From Saposhnikovia divaricata (Eukaryota > Streptophyta > Magnoliopsida > Apiales > Apiaceae), in the NCBI GenBank assembly GCA_036435485.1, contig CM071597.1, forward strand, positions 54,667,881 through 54,731,880: a stretch of 64,000 bases of DNA, given 5' to 3'. The translations under genes were made by a program, and so were the position numbers. The notes beneath the pieces are model-generated. The model had not been told where the DNA came from, ran no database searches, and saw only the letters and a list, made by a program, of their open reading frames with translations. This document shows, one piece after another, positions 35,011 to 47,156 of the stretch (positions are counted from its first letter, which is position 1; each line of letters begins with the position of its first letter).

Positions 35011-37640
35011 AATCCTCCAAGCATTCAATTATAGCAAACATCCAATTAAATTAGATGATACCATATTTTCAATTATAACTCACCTTTTACCTTTAGTACA
35101 ACAGATTCTTCATACATATAACATTGTATGTTGCAATAAAGAAAAGAAGCTTTTCTCGTGTTGAAGGATTTTCATGAAGACTTCTAGAATAGAAGTATGT
35201 AGACTGATCAACTTTGCCCTTTAGATATTATAGAATGGCCTCACTATTGATCATCCTGACAACCAAATCTTCCGACAATTTCCTTGTATCTCCCAAATCT
35301 TGTAAGTAAACTTTGTTTGGGAATAGGGAATGAGATTTGGTGTTTATCTTTCTTCCTCACTGTGAGTGTGTGATTCTATTTCGTGTACCTCACAAGTGTT
35401 TAGCTCATCTCTCCGCTAATATCACTTAAAATGAGTGATCTCATCTCTCAACTCTCAAGTGTTTACACTCATGCTCACTAGTGTATCACTCTTATCTCTC
35501 ATAGCTCCAACATCCATGTGTACCTGCAAGAAAAATTCACCATAGCCCCTTCTAGAGAGGTCACTGGTGGTGCAATGGGGTTTCGCAAATCCCCGATCCT
35601 CGTTAGACTCGTCAGTCGAATCTGAGTCATAATCTACAAGTTGATAAAAAATTTCCCTTTTTATGGGTTTCAGATTTGAATTCTGAGAAGGTAAACAATG
35701 AAATCAAAACTTAGAATTAAAATCATGTTTCCATCTAATGTCTATGAAGACATCACCTTGTTAAACTCATCAGGTAAATCTGAGTCATAGTTAACAAGTT
35801 ATCGATCCGCACCTATGTCGGATCCGATACCCGTAGGATCCAGAGATGTTCCCTCTGGGGAGTTAGATAATGATCTTGTTGAATTTTGCATTGAGATCAA
35901 TACCTTCTCTCGAGGTCTGTGAAGACTCTTGGTTCTTTGAGGAACCTTCAACTTATAATCCTAACCGTAATATGGTCGGAGTATGAGTTGTTTCCGTCAA
36001 TTCATCCTTAGTGTGTGCAATCTCACTTTGTGCATAGAAAGTATTTTAGAATTGTGTATGACGTAGTGACTTACTAACAGATGCCCTGGCCGACAGGCGA
36101 ATTTCAATAAACTCATCATTTTAAGATAATGAATCCAGAGACTGTTTTAGTGCCATTTTCAGCTCTGCATCCTTTTGGGAGAATGCAGGCGAGCTTACAG
36201 ATACCTCAAGTTATATACATTTATTCTTCTTGAGAGGTAGAGCTGTAGGTTTACTATCCCTCACATCCTTATTTGCTGCATCAAGTGCAGTTACTCCCTT
36301 AATGACCTCTAGTCAAATAAGTTACTTCCACTTCAGGGGTAAGTTAGGATGTGTTTAGATTTGGATTTATAGTCCGGGATAGAAATTGTTGGGTTTACAA
36401 CCTCATGACTTACAATGTGAGAAAACTTCCACTAGGAGCTGAACCTGCATCACATAGCAATAGAGCAATATAGAGATAGAATGCATTTACATCATACCAT
36501 AACATTGTGTGAAAACAAATGCATTATATCATGTAAGAGAATTGATGTACATTTATGATTTCAAAAAGTTTTACAATTATAAACAATCACAAATGTTGAA
36601 TGATTTGAGTTGTCTTTTAAAAACTGTTGATGTGCAAGAGTCTGTATTTATGCATAAAACAATGTATTATCATGTCTTTTAATGAAAACTAGGTCGTTTT
36701 AATTTTAAAAGACACAAACTCTTGACTTCGCAGTAATCTAGAAAGAAAGATTTTTTTTAAGTGCTTATTATGTATATAGAACTTTAACACAAAAGTTAGT
36801 GAAAAGACTCATACAAGCACTGAATGTAGTTTAGGTAACAAAGATTACCAAGTACATAAGTACAGATAACCAATGTCTCTCCCTTGGCGCTGCATTACTT
36901 AGCACAACATAAACTAAGTAATTGACTGATGGATGTAAAATATTCTAAGAACTATCATGTATATAAAGTGGTGTATAACCAGAATTAGAGAATTCAATTT
37001 TAAAAATTTTCACCACTTCAAAATATGATAGGAGACCGAATGTAATTTTAAGTCTCACTTACTTAGAAAGTTGAACACCTTAATTTATACTAACACTAAT
37101 GATTTATAGATAAGACACTTTTACTCAGAATAAATCCTAAGTAATATCATCAGAGATAATATATACATTACAATTAGTTTGCAATAAAGTATCAGAACAA
37201 CTAGCAATTGTCAGTAAACAAATATTTTACTATTTGATACCAACTGCTAGTATTTATCAAATACTTTAAAATGCAAATAATTGTGTTTATTATTACTTTA
37301 CCAAAATTAAATTATGAGCAAATAAACCATTGAATTGCTTCACGTCATAATTTAACTAGGATATAAATAATCACTGCTAAATACTAAATATTCAATGATA
37401 CCAATTGTTTGATAAATTCAATCTATTGTAAGATAAATTCAATTTAGTGAAGATTGAATTGTTACATTGAGTACCAATTGACAGAATGAATATTAGTATC
37501 TAACTACTTAAGAACATCATTCACTGATATTCATAAGTACGAGGAACTAGTTGACAAGAAATACACAAGCTCTTAAGATATAACATTTCAAACTTATGAC
37601 TTCAAGGCAACTCCTCGATAATAACTGTTGTTAACTCTAA
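35011..37640. other. Unassigned interior of the composite Sirevirus
   Basis: No ORF of note and no recognisable domain on either strand. Strings such as CTCGTTAGACTCGTC (35601) and AAACTCATCAGGTAAATCTG (35763), and tracts like CTCTCAAGTGTTTACACTC, suggest decayed non-coding 3' sequence of element C. The right part is plain AT-rich DNA. Confidence 0.4.
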
Positions 37641-40350
37641 TAAAAGAGAAATCTCTAATCCATCTGGACCCAATTAAACAATTTGGGTACCAAGAACTTT
37701 TTATCCATTTGTGAATGTAGGGCTTAACAGGTTAATCGATTATGCATTATTATTGATTTATTCAAAGCATATCATCGAAGAAAGAACCCTGCTATCAAAT
37801 GTGAATGTGAAGACAGGCCAAGTGGTTTATCCCTTGGAGACAACAGCAAGGGTATGACCTAGGGTCAAGGCTATTCAATAGCTAAGGAATGTTGTCAGTA
37901 ACAAAGCATCTTTTATAAGATGAAGAGCCTACTGTTCGAGGATTAAGGAAAGAGAACTTATCTGTAGCTGACATGGAATCTCAGTCAAAGGTGAAGTCAA
38001 CAAGGTCAAATCTAAAGCTTCATCAGACAAGAGTTCAGCTATGACATAAGGAGCTCTCTCACCTGAATGTCATATCAAGAGATTCTTTCCTGGAAATCGA
38101 ATCGGTAAAGGAGACTACCTCATCTGGAATTAAAGTAAAATAAAATTATGAGGCATGTCATAAATAGAAATCAAAGAAGCATCACACAGAAGTTCTACAT
38201 CAATGAAAAATATACCTTAGTGATGATGACTGATGACTTCTCCCAAGAAACAAGTTGTTGTTCAGACAATCTGAAGACAAGACACCACTGATGGTGATTG
38301 ATCACATTTAGAAGAGTGTCAAGAAGAAAAACTGACTATGACAACTTGGAGACTAGATTACAGGACCTATCAATTAGTGTTCTGGATGATTTCTGCACCT
38401 TCAAGAGTATTAATGCTGAAGCAGTCAATAGTTTGCTACTGACATGATTAAACCCTGATCAGTAAGAAATATAGGAAGACCCCATAAGTATGTAGGAAAT
38501 TGTTTTGCAATGATAAATGAAAGTGAGCATCCTAGTAATCAGCTAATGCTCAAGAGGTTAATTTCCTTTGTTACTCAATGGAGTCAACAGCCTACAGGGT
38601 GATTGTTATTAGTCAACAGAAGGTGATTGAAAGTCTTAGTGATATTCAACAACTTCAAGCTCCCAGCTGTCAATGGTGATGGTGATTCAGATCCAAGCAA
38701 TGTCAAACATGGAGAATCTTCATGTAAACCCAGCAGCAGCTTAGGGGGAGCAACTAAAGGATCAACTAGTCAACTCAACACCACACTGAAAGTCAAAGGA
38801 TACTATGAGAACATGTCTGCCAAGACAAAGAATATTGACTCAATTAATTCTTTGTCCTAGTTCTTAGTGTTTCTAATGGTGGAAGTAAAAGACTAGCAGA
38901 GATTTAAATACCAATGATTATTTCTTTAGTTTTCTTTCAGAAGAAACTAAGAAAGCTACAATGGCTCTGAAAGATCCAAATTGAGTGATTGCAATGCAAG
39001 ATGATCTCAATCACTACAAAAGGCAGATTGAAGGGAAGCTGGTATCCAGACAAAACAACAAGGCTGTATTTGGTATAAGGATAACCAGAAGTTTAACTGG
39101 ATATCAAGGCATTGTTATGAGGGACAAAGCCAAACTGGGTGCAAGGTTACAAGCTGATAAGACAGTATATCTAACAAGAAGCACCAGTGACAAGACTTGA
39201 GGATATCAGGCACCTGTTGTACATTCATGATCATAATGGACATCTGGACCTACTGAATCTGGATGCTAGAGGAATGTGAACAAGTGCACTCCTAGTTGGT
39301 GAGATAATTGAAAATCTCTACAGGTTAGTATGAACTAGTATCATCACTCAAGCAAGCATGGAAGACATGGTATGACAGCCTACCTATAATTTAATATTTG
39401 GTATCAATCTTTAACAGTTGGTATCTTTTAACAATTGGTGTCACATTTATAGAACTCTCTACATCTTTAGGCACAAACATAAACGATATATATGTGCAAT
39501 GATATCTTGATTATATTATATGTTGGTTTACTAACTATAAATTGGGATCAAGATATTTTCTGTTTTGATATTGGTAAAGTTGCAATTCTTTTGAATTACT
39601 TCATGCAAGCCAATAGAAGAATCCTTTTAGGAGCTCAGGCAAGCCAAAAGAATAATTCTATTTGGAGCACAAGTAAGCCAAAAGAATGATGACAATAAAA
39701 TTAAGTCAAGGATCTTTTGTTTCTATTCAGAAGATTCTAGACCTGTCAAGACTACATGCCAATACACCACTATAACTGGCTTTTGACCTATTAGTTTGGA
39801 CCTAACAAGTTGGTAATAAAAAATCTTAAGATGGACCCAAATCCAAGGAAATGGTACCCTAGAGATACTTGACCCAATAAGTTCAGGATCTACTAATTAG
39901 GACCTAATCAGGCTATAGAGGAATCATCAGCTCATTATCTTATTCAATTGCTATTAGATCACTTACACACATATTTTATTCTCAATTATGCAATTGTGCA
40001 TAGTTCCAAGTGGATTCTTGAGAATCTATTCTTGTAGTTATTACAATTGATTTTCAGATGTCTTAAGTTGGACCTAAATCTGCAGAGTTGGTACCCTAGA
40101 GACATCAGTTCTGACATGTTTTGCTACATAGAGACAGATCAAATGAGTTGTATGAAAGCAGGAGAACACAAGGAAACAACTTCATCTCCAACAACTCTGT
40201 GGAACGCTCAAGGCTAAGCATATTGCATAAGGTATCAATAATTTCGAGAGCATGTTTTTGATTAAGATTAAATTGCAGACATGTTTACTAAATCACTTGA
40301 TGAAATTAATTTTTCAAGATTGGTTTGTAAACTTGGGATTTTATTAATGC
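37640..40350 (+). pseudogene. Heavily decayed Sirevirus pol
   Basis: Collinear islands match pol copy 1 in order: the gag-pol junction (GACCCAATTAAACAATTTGG, 37669), protease flank (37780-37850), integrase zinc-finger region (38010-38200), RT start (38970-39060, GATCCAAATTGAGTGATTGC) and the RNase H end (40285-40340, ACTAAATCACTTGATGA). Many internal deletions remove most of integrase and RT. It is far more decayed than the flanking A copies, so it has a different history. Confidence 0.7.
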
Positions 40351-40539
40351 TATATGATTTGTATATCCCATCTGTTAAGTAATTCTTAAGTAAGCTCACA
40401 AGTATTCAATTGTCCGTATTGAAAGGACTTGTGAACTTATTTACATCCAGACCTCACGCTGAGAATTATCTGTTGAATGATTGCCATGTGTATAATTGCA
40501 ATATATTTTAGTGGTGATTATTTCAGGATAATTTAAATA

Positions 40540-40681
40540 CTTCTAGTCTTTACACCAACATCTGGATCACCAACGATTAGCTCAAAAGGATGAGCTCTAT
40601 TCCAAACAGTCTGTCTGGGAAGATTTAGTCTTGATGATTCGCCTTGTTCTTCATTGTGATGTTGAGTATGACTAGTAGATC
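40540..40681 (-). repeat. Inverted 142 bp fragment of Sirevirus A pol
   Basis: Reverse complement of 27251-27392 (between integrase and RT). It joins directly to the direct copy of 27468 onward, sharing the self-complementary bases GATC at the joint. On its left it abuts the decayed pol. Confidence 0.9.
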
Positions 40682-42180
40682 CTGATTGGGTGATTGCTAT
40701 GCAAGATGAACTCAATCAATTTAAACAACAAGAAGTATGGAAGCTGGTACCCAGACCTACAAATAGAACATTGGTTGGTACTAGATGGGTATTCAGAAAC
40801 AAACTTGATGAAGATGGCACAGTAACAAGAAATAAAGCAAGACTGGTAGCAAAAGGTTATTCACAATCTGAAGGCATTGACTATGATGAGACCTATGCTC
40901 CAGTGGCTAGACTTGAGGCCATTAGGATATTCTTGGCATTCGCAACCTTTTCTAACTTTCATGTTTATCAAATGGATGTCAAGAGTGCCTTTCTGAATGG
41001 TAAGCTGGATGAAGAGGTATATGTAGAACAACCACCTGGTTTTGAAGATCCAGATCTATTGGGTTATGTCTACTTTCTCTTCAAGGCTATTTATGGTCTT
41101 AAGCAAGCACCAAGGAAATGATATGACACTCTCTCTGAATTTTTACTTGAAAATGAATTTACTAGAGGTGTCATAGACAAAACTCTCTTCACAAAGAAAC
41201 ATAAGAATGATACAATATTAGTCCAAATCTATGTGGACGATATAATATTCGGGTCTACTAATGATCTTCTTTGCAAGAAATTTGCTAAGTTAATGCAGGG
41301 TAAGTTTGAAATGAGCATGATGGGTGAGCTGAAGTTCTTTCTTGGATTGCAAGTAAGTCAAAGGACAGATGGAATATTTATCTGTCAATCCAAGTATGTC
41401 AAAGAGCTTCTCAAGAAATATCAAATGGAGGACTCATCTTCAACAAGAACACCATCATCCACAGCGGTGAAATATGGAGCATGTGAAAATTCTGCCAAGG
41501 TAGATATCACAAGCTACAGAGGTATGATAGGCTCATTACTTTACCTTACTGCAAGTAGACTTGATATTATGCATGCTACGTGCTTATGTGCAAGGTTCCA
41601 ATCGGATCCTAGAGATGTTCATCTCATTGCTGTTAAACGAATCCTGAGATATCTTAAGGGTACGCCTAATTTAGGCATCTGGTACCCTAAAGATTCTGGT
41701 TTTAATCTTGTTGGATATACAGATTCAGATTATGCAGGAAGTGTTGTGGATAGAAAAAGCACCTCTAGGAGTTGTCAATTCCTTGGTGGTAGACTGGTTT
41801 CCTGGTACAGCAAGAAACAACAAACAGTTTCCAACTCAACAGCTGAAGCTGAATATATAGCTGCTGGAAGCTGTTGCGCACAGATTTTGTGGATCAGGAA
41901 TCAACTGAGAGACTATGGCTTTGTACTTGATAAAATTCCTATTTTATGTGACAATACAAGTGCCCTAGCAATCTCTAACAATCCTGTGCAGCACACAAGA
42001 ACAAAGCATATTGACATCAGGTATCATTTTATTCGAGAGCATGTCATGAATGGTACCGTGGAGTTACTTTTTGTACCTACGGAAGAATAAACAGCAGATA
42101 TTTTTACTAAGTCTCTTGACGAATCCACATTTACCAGATTTGTTGGTGAATTGGGTATGTTAAATAGTCCTAGTAATTAA
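40678..42180 (+). pseudogene. Sirevirus A RT/RNase H, copy 2
   Basis: Near-identical to 27468-28971. The frame starts within the RT N-terminus (DPDWVIAMQDELNQF). It is interrupted by TGA at 41119-41121 (Trp codon in copy 1) and TAA at 42088-42090 (Gln codon in copy 1). The RT site IYVDDIIFGS is at about 41230. Protease and integrase are absent from this copy. Confidence 0.9.
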
Positions 42181-42789
42181 ACTAGTTAATATCTGAGGTT
42201 TGATCTTTAATAATTTACAAGTGATTGATGTGTTAATATTTGTAATTAAATTCACTTGTATAATTATTTTATCAACTTATACTTTTGCTTGTTTCTTCTT
42301 AAATCATTGTTATTATCTTCTCTATACATTTCTAATTACTTCTTGTAATTTTAGAGTAATTCATTTTCCTTAAAAATATTTTTCTCGAATTTTACAAGTT
42401 GTAATTTATGAGAAATCTATTTTTCTTGAAAATGTTATTATTTTAAAATCAGTTTAATTATTTTTGATGTTTAATAAATTATAATTTCTTTTTGAATAAT
42501 TTTCTATATGGAAATTATTTTATTAGAAAATTTATAGATTTATTAATTCACCAGAAATAATTATGTAAATATTTAGTATTTTATTTTATTTGATTTGTAG
42601 TGTTTGTCCTTTTGTTATTAATGTTTGATTTCGTAAAAAGGACTACCTGTGATCGTTTTTATAATTTTTATTATAACTGCTAATGTTAGTGTAAATTAGT
42701 GTGTTATTTATAGTTTATTATTTAATAATTAAGTTGATTTATTATTAGAATTTGTTAGACTTGTAAATATTCTGTTAATATTTGAATTT

Positions 42790-43220
42790 TAGGATAGTTA
42801 TATTAGTTGTTTTGTTAATATAACAATCGGTATAACAATCCATCTTATTGTTATATTCGAGTTCCTTTTGTTTTATTAATTAATTTTATTGGTAATATAA
42901 CTCTAGATATAACTAATTGTTTAGATAGTCCTGTTATAACTTTCTTTGTATATATAATTGTAATTAGTGTATAGTTATATTAGTGTTATTGCTAGAAATA
43001 TAACTATCGATATAACATTTCTGTCGACTGTCATATTCTTTGTTTTTCGATAGTCATATTATTGTCATATTGTTATTTAAACTGTCATATAACTATTAAT
43101 ATAGGATAGTCATATTACGTTTACACGTAATATAACTATCGGTATGACTATCAACCGATAGTCATATTAGAACTGATTTGTATATAAGTCGATAGTTATA
43201 TTCCATAGTCATATCAGTTC
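42790..43220 (+). promoter_or_regulatory. LTR-like motif array and TATA box before ORF3 (copy 2)
   Basis: Same block as 29590-30020, with GGTATGACTATC and CGATAGTCATATT motifs and TATATAA at 43181-43187. Few substitutions separate it from copy 1. Confidence 0.55.
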
Positions 43221-43381
43221 TGTTTCTCTCCAAACTCGCGTGTTAAGTCACCGAGAACAATAGATACATACATATACACACATCTCTAAGTCGAATTCCT
43301 ACCCGATTTTCCTCTCAAATCACGTTTCTAAGAACCTTAATCGATTACCCAGCAGATTATCATCATAACAACGGTTTAAAT

Positions 43382-43621
43382 GTAAGATTTGGTTGAGTTT
43401 TGATGATTTTGAGTTTGAAAATCTCAAATTTTCGATCTAAAATTCAAGAAGATTGGTTGTGAGTTTTCAAAAACTAAAAATATACTTGTGTTTGTACTGG
43501 TATCAAGATCATTGCCTCAAATTTTCAGAATTTTTGGTGAAGAATTCAGTTTTTCAAATTTTTAAATTAATTATTAATTCGAATTTTATGAATTAATTGG
43601 GTTAATTGTTGAATTTTGCAG
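43382..43621 (+). other. Predicted leader intron of ORF3 (copy 2)
   Basis: Donor GTAAGATT at 43382 and acceptor TTTTGCAG ending at 43621. The ORF3 ATG is 30 bases downstream at 43651. Confidence 0.5.
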
Positions 43622-43650
43622 ATTCCTTAATTTTAAATACCTGATTTGGA

Positions 43651-46600
43651 ATGGCTGGTGCTTATAATAATTTTGAGATTGTTAATCACAATTTTATTGG
43701 ATATTTTAATCCCGAGGATTGCTCGGTGGATCGATTCAAGCCCTGGATAAATTTTCTGAACGAACGAAATATCTGTAGCCATGCTATAACTGCAAATATT
43801 CCCATGAAATTTGGTCCACTTAAACTAATGTGTACTACAGCTGTCTCAGATGGAAGATCGTTTTCTTTCAACTTTAATGATAAGACATATACAGTGGATG
43901 AATCTGTCTTCAATGCTGCTCTGAAACTTCCTACTGAACAATTTGCTGAAGCGCCATCAACTGATGAGTTGACTCAATTCTTTACACATCTGAACTATCA
44001 AGGTCAACTGGATCTTAAACGTCCACTCAAAAGCAACCTTGTTCAAGAATGGAACATTTTCTTCGAGATCATAGCAAAGGTTTTTGCCAATTCCACCAAG
44101 AGTAACAATACCGTCATCACGGGTATGTTACGAACAATTGGTTTCTCAATTCCTCATAACAAAACGATCAATTTTGGCAGCTTGATATGGCCTATATTTT
44201 TAAATCGTGTGAAGAAGGCTAGACAGAACTTTGGAAAAGGTAAAATGGTTAAGTGTCATTATCCTCGATTTTTGACATTAATTTTTAATCATCTTATGCC
44301 TGAGGATCAACCTGCTCCTTTTTCAAATGATCGAGTTCAATGGTCTGGTAAACCAAACAAGAAGTTCTACACTAGGTTGGATACTTCTAAGGCTTTGTTG
44401 CATGTTCCAGTGGTCATAACACCATATATGTCCACATTCATAAACTTGTAAAATGTTATGCCTCAACCAGTTGCTGGGATACTTGCACTTGAACAAGCTC
44501 CAGAACATGAAGCAGAACAAGCTCCAGAACATGAAGCAGAACAAGCTCCTGAACATCAACCAGAACCAGAACCTCAACCTGATCCTGAACCCTTAACTGC
44601 TCCTGAACCTCAACTTCAAGTGGATCAACCCACTCAGAATGAAGATGATGCACCTGTTAATGATCAGGTATTTGACTCAACTACTTCGCAATCTCAATAT
44701 CTTTCTGATAGTCAATTATTTGTGAGAAATGACCAAGAGACTGTAGCACCACAGCCTTTAACCCAGGTCACTGCACCAAACACTAAATCTACATTCTCCA
44801 AACACTATCGCAGAAAGAAATTGTCAGTCAAAAGAGCTAACCCTAGTAGTGATGTCTTGAATGAAACAACAGATTTGCCTTTACAAAAGAGAAGTAAAAC
44901 TATATCAGAGGCAACTGTAAACCCCTTCATTTCTTCCAGCACACCCCTGTTACTCACAATGGGGGAAGATATTTTCTTAAATGAAGCTGAAAACATTGTC
45001 ATGCAAGAAGAGCAAGTTACAGTGCTTGCCATTGTTACGGCAGAAGAACCCTCACAGGTTGATCGGGATTTGCGAACTCCCATTGCACCACCACTGACCT
45101 TCCAAGAGGAGGCTAGGGTGATTTCTGGTGCAGGTACAATGGATGTAGCTCAGGAATTTGAGAGGAGTGATGTGAGGATTACCTCAAATCTGAGTGAAAC
45201 ACTAGCACGTGAGGTGAGTGATACTCATAGAGCGATTGAGGTGAGAGCACACAATGACACAAACACTCTATCTCTCATGGCACAACTTGATCAAATGAAA
45301 GAAAGTCTTGCTCAAGCTGAAGAAGACAATAAAAACTTAAGGTTTGACATGGATAACATGAGAACTATCTTCAACAACAAGATCAATGCACTCAAACTCT
45401 CTCAACAACAAGCAATTGAAGACTCTGGAGATGTCACAGTGGCTCAAGATCTCATTATAACTTCTATGTCGAATCAGATTGAAGATCTTCAGAATAACAT
45501 AAATGAGAATCACTTATCCACTGAACATCGTCTCAGTCAAATTGAAAGGCAAAATGATCATCAAGCAAAGGGGTTGAGACACTTATATAATATCATTAGC
45601 AGAACTCACTCACTTACAGCGGAAGAGAAGAAATTCTTTGGAAGTAGTGATGAAAGTGGCCCTGGAGCTGGTACAAGCCATAAAGCTGTAGAGGATTCCT
45701 CAACTAAGGGGGAGAAATCTAGAGGGGGAGGAAGTGTGAGTAAAGAAAAAGTTGAAGATAGGAGTGAGGGGAAGAAAAAGATAACTCAAGCAGCAGAACA
45801 GGATGATGATGATGCTGTAGAAGGTTATTACTATACAGGTGAACCTGATAACCTTGATCAGTTTGCTGACTTGCAGTTTCCTGATGTTGGTGAAGAATTT
45901 GATGAACCGGATCTCAGTTTTTGGGATGATGAAGAGCCAGTAATTCCTGATTCTGTTGAAACACAAAGAATGAATTTCGAAGTGAATAAAGAACTTGAAC
46001 AGAATGATGCTAATCTGTCTATGAGAGAAGAAAGACTCAAGAAGACACTCGCACAGTTAGCTCATAATGAAAGACTTCAAAAGGCTGAATAGGAAGCACT
46101 TCAAAGGCAACATGCTCAAAAGCTGGAGGCAAAGAAGATGTACATCAAGTACAAAAGTGGTGATAAATGGGAACGTGCTCAAAAGGTAATAGACTCACCA
46201 CAAACTTCTGACTATGATGATCGTCGGGTGATTGCTATTTTTGAAAGCTTTAAAAAGAAGAACCCTGTACATGACATGTACTTAAAAGCTTTGAAGACAG
46301 AAATTGTGAGAATAACTACTGCATCTGATCCGAAGAATGGTGAGCTACTAATATTTGTTGAATGTCATAAGCTTGGATCTCATAAAGTATCTCTTCAGTT
46401 CTTCTATGATAGATCTCTGTTAGAGCTTTGGGTGCTGAGACCAAAAGTCAGAACATCTTCTGAGCTAGGTATACTACTTCATGAAAAATTTCAAGAATTT
46501 GATGAAAGAGCTGGTCCTGAAGTAATAGATAACCCTCCACAAGTTAAAATTCTTAAGGGAGAAGTTATTCACACTGTTAATCTTCAGACAGAGGAATTAT

Positions 46601-46896
46601 ATACACATCTTGCCAGACATTTGGTGTATGTTGAATATGCTCTTCGAAATCATGGTTTTGCATCTCAAGAAAAAATTGAAGCTGCAGATCATATTCGATC
46701 CTATGCTCAGACCAACATGAAGAAATATAAGCAGTTTCAAGGTGAGTTGAAAAAGAAACTTGGAATACCACTAGTTTATCCTACAGATGTATCATCCAGA
46801 AGAGAATTACTTGTTGACTCTGAATTGATCAAGAATCTACCTGATATGGATGAACAAGAAGAAGGAGAAATCAACGAGGAAGAAGGTGGTAAATGA
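43651..46896 (+). pseudogene. Sirevirus ORF3 (envelope-like position), copy 2, nearly full length
   Basis: Starts at the ATG at 43651 (MAGAYNNFEIVNHNF). About 1080 codons in all, with TAA at 44449-44451 (Gln in copy 1) and TAG at 46090-46092. Order: globular N-terminus of about 260 residues; Pro/Glu/Gln-rich repeats; basic KHYRRKKLSVKR; coiled coil (about 45270-45410); acidic stretch (AAEQDDDDAVEGYY); a second globular part (46138-46800) ending in the acidic EEGEINEEEGGK. No transmembrane segment or signal peptide stands out, so an envelope role is doubtful. Function unknown. Confidence 0.85.
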
Positions 46897-47143
46897 AGAT
46901 TAGCTCTACAAGTTATATCATTAGAGCTTTGATAGAACAAGATAGGATAATTGTCTTATATGATCAGTCTAGAGGATCATCTATCTTGTATTTATCTTTT
47001 CTGTTTGAATCTGGATAATGTTATATATGTACCGGAACTTTTCCGTTATTTACTTAGCATTTAAAGGTTTTTTTCTTTTACTTGTTTAATTGGGATTAGT
47101 TGAAGAATCCTCTAGGTATTTGCTTGTTATTGTATAACAAACA

Positions 47144-47156
47144 AATAGGGGGAGAT
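47144..47156 (+). other. Polypurine tract of Sirevirus A
   Basis: AAATAGGGGGAGAT directly before the 3' LTR start TGAAAGGC. Confidence 0.85.

Noticed and set aside
38627..39200. Short + strand ORFs suggesting small genes
   Set aside because: They align with decayed Sirevirus pol and are broken pieces of it.
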